From an uncultured Lachnospiraceae bacterium (GTDB lineage Bacteria; Bacillota; Clostridia; Lachnospirales; Lachnospiraceae): a DNA stretch of 38,329 bases. How positions within the stretch are numbered: the first letter of the stretch is position 1; each line of letters opens with the position of its first letter. This document shows positions 33,411-38,329 of the stretch, in pieces. A program made the position numbers and the translations under genes. Under the pieces are notes generated by a model. It was not told the DNA's origin. It saw only the letters and a list, made by a program, of their open reading frames with translations, and did no database searches. The stretch is from NCBI GenBank assembly GCA_910588825.1, contig CAJURF010000031.1, positions 1-38,329 of the forward strand. The letters are read 5' to 3'.

Positions 33411-34160
33411 ATGGAGACAAGGGAAATCCTTAACAAAGTGAAAAATCATGAGATGACGGTGGAGGACGCGGAGCATTTCTTCCGCAGGGAACCTTTTGAG
33501 GAAATGGGGTACGCGAAGCTGGATACTCATAGAGAAATAAGGTCTGGGTTTCCGGAGGTAATTTTCTGCAGCGGCAAGGCAGATGAGCATTTGCTGCAGA
33601 TTTTCGGCAGGCTTTATGAGGAAAATGGAGAGGTGATGGGAACCAGGGCGTCCCAGGCCCAGTGTGACCTGATACAGGCAGTTTATCCCCAGGCCCAGTA
33701 TGACCCGGTTTCCCATATTATAAAAATGGAAAAACAGGAGAAGAAGCGGGAGGGACTGGTGGCTGTCTGCAGTGCAGGCACAGCAGACATTCCCGTGGCA
33801 GAGGAAGCTGCCCAGACAGCAGAGTACTTTGGCACCCATGTGGAACGGGTCTTTGACGTGGGTGTCAGCGGTATCCACCGGCTGTTTTCCCGTCTGGAAG
33901 TGATTCAGGATGCCAACTGCATTGTGGCAGTGGCGGGAATGGAGGGCGCCCTTGCCAGTGTACTGGGCGGTCTGGTGGACAAGCCGGTGATTGCGGTTCC
34001 CACTTCTGTGGGGTATGGGGCCAGCTTTCACGGGCTGTCGGCTCTGCTTACCATGATCAACTCCTGCGCCAACGGCATTGCAACTGTGAATATTGACAAC
34101 GGATACGGAGCCGGGTATCTGGCAACCCAGATTAACCGGCTGGCGGGAAGGGGAAGGTGA
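33411..34160 (+). CDS. larB: Nickel-pincer cofactor synthesis protein LarB
   Basis: LarB carboxylates the nicotinic acid adenine dinucleotide ring and releases AMP, the first step in the nickel-pincer nucleotide (NPN) cofactor of lactate racemase and related enzymes. The 249 residues show an N-terminal helical part (DAEHFFRREPFEEMGYAKLD, HREIRSGFPEVIFCSGK) and a C-terminal PurE-like domain (about 125-249) with VAVCSAGTADIPVAEEAA, GVSGIHRLF, VAGMEGALASVLGGLV and PTSVGYGASFHGLSALL. It follows argS by three bases and leads directly into larC. Confidence 0.95.
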   Translation: METREILNKVKNHEMTVEDAEHFFRREPFEEMGYAKLDTHREIRSGFPEVIFCSGKADEHLLQIFGRLYEENGEVMGTRASQAQCDLIQAVYPQAQYDPVSHIIKMEKQEKKREGLVAVCSAGTADIPVAEEAAQTAEYFGTHVERVFDVGVSGIHRLFSRLEVIQDANCIVAVAGMEGALASVLGGLVDKPVIAVPTSVGYGASFHGLSALLTMINSCANGIATVNIDNGYGAGYLATQINRLAGRGR

Positions 34161-34164
34161 GCAT

Positions 34165-35457
34165 ATGGCAGGTCAGACATTATATCTGGAATGTATGTCC
34201 GGTATCAGCGGGGATATGACTGTGGCGGCCCTTCTGGATTTGGGAGCAGATGAACAGGTGCTTCAGAATGCGCTGGACAGCCTTCCTGTGGATGGGTTCC
34301 GGATTCAGGTAACCCGGGTGAAGAAAAATGGGCTGGATGCCTGTGATTTTCATGTGATTCTGGATGGGGAGCATGAAAATCACGACCATGATATGGAGTA
34401 CCTTCACGGAAGCGGTGGACACCACCAACATCATGAATGTGAGACAGAAAGCCGCCGCCATGCACACTCCCATGGGCATGTACATAGAAATCTTGCCGAT
34501 ATTCTGGAAATTATTGAGAAAGCAGACATGACAGCAGGGGCGAAATCTTTGTCTGCTAAGATTTTCCGTATATTGGCGGAGGCTGAGGCCAAAGCCCACG
34601 GCGTGCCGGAAGAACAAGTGCATTTTCATGAAGTGGGGGCTGTGGATTCCATTGTGGACATTCTGGCGGCAGCAGTGTGTCTGGACAATCTGGACATTTC
34701 ACAGGTGGTGATTCCACTGCTGTGCGAAGGAAGGGGTACAGTCCGCTGTCAGCACGGCATTCTTCCTGTTCCTGTTCCGGCAGTCTTAAATATCGTACAG
34801 AAATATGAACTGCCTCTGCATATCACAGAAGTAAAAGGAGAGCTGGTCACCCCTACGGGAGCAGCTGTTGCGGCGGCGATCCGCACATCTGAGAAGCTGC
34901 CTGGGAAATTTACGGTAGTAAAGACGGGGCTGGGGGCAGGAAAGCGGCAGTATGCCTGTCCGGGTTTTCTGCGGGCCATGCTGATTGTGCCGGAACCAGG
35001 GGAGACAGATATAGTCTGCAAGCTGGAGGCCAATATTGATGACAGTACCGGGGAGATGCTGGGATACGTGATGGAACAGCTCTTTCAGGCAGGTGCCCGT
35101 GATGTGCATTACATACCTGTATTTATGAAGAAAAACCGTCCCGCTTACCAGCTGAACGTAATCTGTGGAGAAAAGGAAGCAGCCGATTTAGAGGAGATTA
35201 TTTTTAGAGAGACGACTACCATAGGAATCCGCAGGATGCAGGTGGAGCGCTCTGTTCTGCAGCGGGAGAACCGGCAGGCAGCAACATCTCTTGGTGAGGT
35301 ATCAGTGAAGGTGTGCAGACGGGGAGCAAAAGAACGGGTTTACCCGGAATATGAAAGTGCAGCCGCTCTTGCAAGAAAACACAAGATGCCTTATTGGCAG
35401 GTGTATCGGATGATCGTAGAGGAAATAGATGATAACAAAGGTAATCAGGGACTTTGA
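34165..35457 (+). CDS. larC: Nickel insertion protein LarC, single frame
   Basis: LarC inserts nickel into the pincer cofactor, using CTP. ATG at 34165 is chosen since it follows the G-rich site GGGAAGG by about ten bases and begins with LYLECMSGISGDMTVAALLD, the family start; the upstream in-frame ATG at 34093 lies inside larB. The product has 430 residues. A His-rich metal-binding segment at about 70-110 includes GGHHQHHE and HAHSHGHVH. FHEVGAVDSIVDIL, ELVTPTGAA and ANIDDSTGEMLGYVME follow. In Lactobacillus plantarum the protein is made from two frames by ribosomal frameshift; here it is one frame. No larE or larA is visible in the window, so sulfur insertion and the client enzyme must lie elsewhere. 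Confidence 0.95.
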   Translation: MAGQTLYLECMSGISGDMTVAALLDLGADEQVLQNALDSLPVDGFRIQVTRVKKNGLDACDFHVILDGEHENHDHDMEYLHGSGGHHQHHECETESRRHAHSHGHVHRNLADILEIIEKADMTAGAKSLSAKIFRILAEAEAKAHGVPEEQVHFHEVGAVDSIVDILAAAVCLDNLDISQVVIPLLCEGRGTVRCQHGILPVPVPAVLNIVQKYELPLHITEVKGELVTPTGAAVAAAIRTSEKLPGKFTVVKTGLGAGKRQYACPGFLRAMLIVPEPGETDIVCKLEANIDDSTGEMLGYVMEQLFQAGARDVHYIPVFMKKNRPAYQLNVICGEKEAADLEEIIFRETTTIGIRRMQVERSVLQRENRQAATSLGEVSVKVCRRGAKERVYPEYESAAALARKHKMPYWQVYRMIVEEIDDNKGNQGL

Positions 35458-36247
35458 CCTGGAGCAGATCAGCCGTTCTGGCCAGTGTTTCCGTATGGAA
35501 CAAATCTCTGGGAATACCTGGAGGCTGATTGCTTTTGGCAGATACCTGGAAGCTGGCCAGCAGGGAGAACAGGTGGAATTCTCTTGTTCAGAAGAAGAGT
35601 TTGAGAATGTATGGCGGAATTATTTTGACCTGGACACAGATTATCAAAAGGTCAAGCAGGCTATTGACCGAGAAGACGAGTACCTGTGCAGAGCGGCCCG
35701 TCTGGGAGGAGGAATCCGCATTCTGCGGCAGGAATTGTGGGAGATGATTGTCACATTTATTATCTCCCAGAAAAATAATATCCCCAGGATCAAAAAGTGT
35801 GTAGAAACAATATGCCGGGAATTTGGAGAAAAACGACGGGATTTTCAGGGAAGGATTTATGATGTGTTTCCCCTGCCTCAGGTTTTGGCGGAAATTGGAG
35901 AGGAAAGACTGCAAGAATGCGGTCTGGGTTACCGGGCGTCTTATATTGCAAAAACGGCTCAGATGGTCTGGCGCCGTGAGGTGGATTTACAAGAACTGGA
36001 AAAGATGGAATATGAGAAAGCCAGAGAAGAACTGTGCAGGCTCTGCGGGGTGGGAAATAAAGTGGCAGACTGTATCAGTCTGTTTGCACTTCACCATATG
36101 GATGCATTCCCCATAGATACTCACATACAGCAGATGCTGAAACGTTATCCCGGTGGTTTTCCTTTTGAAAAGTATCAGGGTTCTGCCGGTATCCTCCAGC
36201 AGTATGCCTTTTATTATGAGTTGTTTGGGGAAAAACAGGAGTTTTAG
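35429..36247 (+). CDS. 8-oxoguanine DNA glycosylase (Ogg type)
   Basis: The enzyme excises oxidised guanine in base-excision repair. The 272 residues have an OGG N-terminal domain (about 1-110, including SGQCFRME) and an HhH-GPD domain. The helix-hairpin-helix reads LCRLCGVGNKVADCISLF, with the catalytic Lys211, and the conserved Asp230 is in FPIDTHIQQ, so it should be a bifunctional glycosylase/lyase. Its start lies 29 bases inside larC, with GAGGAAAT as the likely ribosome site. It is the last gene of the long plus-strand run. Confidence 0.93.
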   Translation: MITKVIRDFDLEQISRSGQCFRMEQISGNTWRLIAFGRYLEAGQQGEQVEFSCSEEEFENVWRNYFDLDTDYQKVKQAIDREDEYLCRAARLGGGIRILRQELWEMIVTFIISQKNNIPRIKKCVETICREFGEKRRDFQGRIYDVFPLPQVLAEIGEERLQECGLGYRASYIAKTAQMVWRREVDLQELEKMEYEKAREELCRLCGVGNKVADCISLFALHHMDAFPIDTHIQQMLKRYPGGFPFEKYQGSAGILQQYAFYYELFGEKQEF

Positions 36248-36252
36248 TATTA

Positions 36253-36279
36253 GAGCGTGTCTTAAAAATGCTTTATACC
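36253..36279 (-). repeat. Solo end of the MITE-like repeat
   Basis: These 27 bases match the reverse complement of the right end of the element at 37728-37911 at 23 of 27 positions. Most of the element is missing. The inner half of this end forms the left arm of the following terminator. Confidence 0.65.
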
Positions 36280-36303
36280 GAATGGCCGGTATAAAGCATT
36301 TTT
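36264..36303. terminator. Terminator between ogg and the DASS permease
   Basis: A 16-bp perfect stem (36264-36279 with 36288-36303) has A-runs on its left and T-runs on its right, so it can act in both directions for the two convergent genes. Confidence 0.88.
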
Positions 36304-36311
36304 GTCTGCCA

Positions 36312-37700
36312 TTACAAATGCAGAAATCCAACAGAGAATGGTATCCAGATTGTAATTAATACAGCGGTCAGCAGCTGTATGGCAATAGATACTTTTGGCA
36401 TATCTGCTATTTTGTAATATCTCGTGGCATAAGTCAGCAGGGGCACAGTGTCAAGGGGGAGGAGATAGCAGTTGGATGCGCACAATACCAGCGGCATCAG
36501 CAGGATTACCGGAGAAATCCCCCAGGACTGGGCCAGTGTTATAAAGGGCAGCCCCAGAATCGATATCAATGCAGGACCGATGGGGATGGGAATCAGCAGG
36601 ATAAACACCAGCAGACAGATAATCAACACAATCAAGGAAACAGATACCGGCGTTTTTCCGGAAAAAAGCATGTGGATTATCCATTCACTCACACCACTTT
36701 GATTCAGTGCGTTTCCGAATGTCATCATAGAGCCGATCAGAAAATAAGAGGCCCAGCTTACATGCTTTACATATTCTTCCCAGGTGAGCACTTCGATTCC
36801 TGGAAAAAACAAAAGTCCAAAACCAACCGTGCCGACCACTGTGATATTTAATACTGGAAACCAGGAGGAGAGAACCCACAAAATAATCATACCTGCCATG
36901 ATCACACATACACAGCGCTCTTTATGGTCAAAATAGGGAGGAATCTGCAGAGAATCTATGTACTCACGGGCTTTTTCTCTGCTTATTTGTGCAGGTTCAA
37001 ACACACGGCTGATAATTATCCATGCCATTACCAGGGCAATGACGGTTATAGGGGCTGCGATGATCATCCACTGTACGAAGGATACATAGATGCCCGCATC
37101 TTCCAGAAAACCCAATGCCAAAAGATTTAAAGGACTCCCTGCCGGTGTCATCATGCCTCCGATCATGCTGGCTATGGGCAGGCCGATCATAAATGACTTA
37201 CCACTTTGTCTGCGTTCCTTTGGATTATCATACACTTTGAGAAAACTCAAAATGACAGTTATCAGCACGGCTGTGGTTGCCACGTTTGACATGATGGATG
37301 ATAAAGCGGCGGCACATACCATGACGGCAAAGAGCAGGTTTTTGCTTTTGACACCGAAAAATTTGATTAGCAGTGCCAGTATTCTGTTGGATAAAGGAAC
37401 TGTGGCAATAGCCTCGGATATGCCAAAAGATACCAGTGTGAAAAATAGTACATGATTGGTAAATCCAGACAGTGCTCCGGAGATGTCCGGCACGGCTCCA
37501 AAGATTACACACAGGGCAATTCCCAAAATACAGGTGATGCCGATGGGGAGGATTTCCGTCACTAATGCGATAATAACGGCTGTCAGAACCCCTAATGTGC
37601 GAATGCCGGTTTTGTGTAATCCAATGCTTTCAGGGACGAATAACATGCCTGACAGTACCAGTGCTGTCAGTAAAAATCCAATAATTTTTGTTCGTTTCAT
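36312..37700 (-). CDS. DASS/SLC13-family anion permease
   Basis: This is a membrane transporter of the divalent-anion/sodium symporter family, which carries dicarboxylates, citrate or sulfate. The 462 residues hold about a dozen hydrophobic segments. The two hairpin signature motifs are visible: SNVATTAVLI at about residue 139, with GGMMTPAGSPLNLLALG following, and the second one SNCYLLPLDTVPLLTYAT near residue 415, where the usual SNT reads SNC. The start codon at 37700 follows GGGAG. The substrate cannot be told. The gene stands alone on the minus strand, and its upstream region is occupied by a copy of the MITE-like repeat 28 bases before the start. Confidence 0.9.
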   Translation of the reverse strand: MKRTKIIGFLLTALVLSGMLFVPESIGLHKTGIRTLGVLTAVIIALVTEILPIGITCILGIALCVIFGAVPDISGALSGFTNHVLFFTLVSFGISEAIATVPLSNRILALLIKFFGVKSKNLLFAVMVCAAALSSIMSNVATTAVLITVILSFLKVYDNPKERRQSGKSFMIGLPIASMIGGMMTPAGSPLNLLALGFLEDAGIYVSFVQWMIIAAPITVIALVMAWIIISRVFEPAQISREKAREYIDSLQIPPYFDHKERCVCVIMAGMIILWVLSSWFPVLNITVVGTVGFGLLFFPGIEVLTWEEYVKHVSWASYFLIGSMMTFGNALNQSGVSEWIIHMLFSGKTPVSVSLIVLIICLLVFILLIPIPIGPALISILGLPFITLAQSWGISPVILLMPLVLCASNCYLLPLDTVPLLTYATRYYKIADMPKVSIAIQLLTAVLITIWIPFSVGFLHL

Positions 37701-37727
37701 ACTGTCTCCCTATTGTATCCGCCCATG

Positions 37728-37911
37728 CTGGAGCGTGTCTTAAAATTCATTCCCGCAATCTGCACGTCCCACTCAGCGCGATATTTGTGGCAAATTCGGC
37801 CAACATAGCCCGCTATGCCTCCCTCGCTTGGCACAAATCTTTCATGGCATACTCTTTGGGTACTAAGTGGGGCATACATCTGGCAGAAAGCACTTTTAAG
37901 ACATGCTCCAG
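37728..37911 (+). repeat. MITE-like palindromic repeat, copy 2 (complete)
   Basis: This 184-base element has terminal inverted repeats: 37728-37745 and the reverse complement of 37894-37911 match at 17 of 18 positions (CTGGAGCGTGTCTTAAAA form). The inside matches copy 1 at 17102-17250. No transposase is encoded, so it must be moved by another element, if it still moves. Open frames across it on both strands are by-products of the palindrome. Confidence 0.88.
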
Positions 37912-38157
37912 GTATTTTGTACTTATTGAATACAGTCATGGTTAAAATCTCCTTTTACTCTTATGTACTTATGTACAGATCGTATCTGCGGTTGACATTC
38001 TGCATTATAAAGGGGATTGTATGCGGGGTAAATCCGCAGTAAGACCAGATTAAAGATAGGAAAATTCTTCATTTTGTACAGTGCTGTGGGGTAAATATCA
38101 CATATAGACGGCTGCAGGGCTGGTTGCGTATATGGCAGTTCATTGCCGTAATTTATC
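37912..38157. other. Intergenic stretch without recognised gene
   Basis: Between the repeat and the rRNA promoter region I see no gene, tRNA or clear structured RNA. A TTGACA at 37992-37997 has no good -10 partner. Confidence 0.6.
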
Positions 38158-38224
38158 GGAAAAAAGAAAAAAATGGAAAAAAATGAAAAAAGGTGTTGAC
38201 AACCATATAGGGGCATGATATTAT
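38158..38224 (+). promoter_or_regulatory. rRNA-operon type promoter with A-rich UP region
   Basis: TTGACA (38196-38201) and TATTAT (38219-38224) are separated by 17 bases. They are preceded by a run of A-tracts at 38158-38191 that fits an UP element. Such strong promoters with UP elements are usual for rRNA operons. Confidence 0.82.
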
Positions 38225-38231
38225 AGTCGAG

Positions 38232-38329
38232 CTGGCAGGGAGAACACCTCACAGCACAGCATAAAAACAAAGCGACAAAAGCACTTTGATAACTGAACAG
38301 CGAAACACACTATCATACATGTGACGAAT
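38232..38329 (+). ncRNA. 16S rRNA leader (start of an rRNA operon)
   Basis: The sequence downstream of the promoter carries CACTTTGATAACTGAACAG (38282-38300), a leader motif I know from Lachnospiraceae rRNA operons, followed by CGAAACACAC. The 16S gene itself is not in the window and should begin shortly beyond its right edge. Confidence 0.6.

Noticed and set aside
34093..34164. Upstream ATG as start of larC
   Set aside because: It lies 70 bases inside larB, and the conserved LarC N-terminus begins right after the ATG at 34165, which has its own ribosome site.
37688..37945. Open frames on both strands across repeat copy 2
   Set aside because: They read the same repeat sequence as copy 1 and have no start signals or family.
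37992..38020. Second rRNA promoter starting at TTGACA 37992
   Set aside because: No acceptable -10 hexamer occurs at a spacing of 16-18 bases.
1..38329. CRISPR arrays and tRNA genes
   Set aside because: No regularly spaced direct repeats and no cloverleaf with a TTCGA arm were seen by eye on either strand; tRNAscan and a CRISPR finder were not available.

Overview
The window looks like the chromosome of a low-to-mid GC Firmicute of the Lachnospiraceae type (Blautia/Dorea-like gut Clostridia). This is inferred from the gene families (EFR1-type ferredoxin remnant, DegV, LarB/LarC, Ogg-type glycosylase next to argS, MacAB-like ABC exporter, DASS permease), strong AGGAGG ribosome sites with many GTG/TTG starts, and the style of the rRNA leader at the right edge. 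No tRNA gene, CRISPR array or complete rRNA gene is visible.

Layout. 1-5.4 kb: gltB (5' end cut by the window) and gltD, encoding NADPH glutamate synthase, closed by a terminator. 5.5-7.2 kb (minus): a secreted protein with two redoxin-like domains and two fibronectin III domains. 7.4-12.1 kb: an accessory strip holding an AAA/DUF4143 ATPase, a KilA-N remnant, an AbiEi antitoxin whose AbiEii toxin survives only as a C-terminal fragment, an AraC regulator, and remnants of an EFR1 ferredoxin and a DJ-1/PfpI protein. 12.1-14.1 kb: a complete IS1634-family insertion sequence. 14.2-17.0 kb: an AlbA/Schlafen-type regulator and a UroD-like methyltransferase-family protein. 17.1-17.35 kb: a small palindromic repeat (MITE-like) abutting the tail of an XRE regulator. 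17.4-19.1 kb (minus): an AT-rich two-gene module, a DUF4365 protein plus a conserved protein of unknown function. The DUF4365 gene is frameshifted in a run of seven A; one extra A would restore it and its ATGA coupling to the partner. This module is my best candidate for an undescribed, possibly defence-related, system.

19.3-20.1 kb (minus): arylamine N-acetyltransferase, followed by a nested palindromic element and a full-consensus promoter. 20.5-24.1 kb: HD-GYP protein, hisS and aspS, tightly coupled. 24.2-25.3 kb (minus): a lipoprotein. 25.6-36.2 kb: one long run of co-directional genes (adaptor, ABC ATPase, second adaptor, MacB-like permease, DegV, argS, larB, larC, ogg) with gaps of 0-35 bases or overlaps, ending in a 16-bp terminator stem. 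36.3-37.7 kb (minus): a DASS/SLC13 anion permease bracketed by ends of the same small repeat family seen at 17.1 kb. 38.2-38.3 kb: an A-rich UP-like stretch, a near-consensus promoter and a leader typical of a 16S rRNA operon that should start just beyond the window.

How the genes work together. Housekeeping blocks (glutamate synthase, three aminoacyl-tRNA synthetases, nickel-pincer cofactor synthesis, base-excision repair) alternate with accessory strips where toxin-antitoxin, phage-like and transposable pieces have inserted and decayed. Calls rest on reading the translations and motifs by eye; no database search was run.
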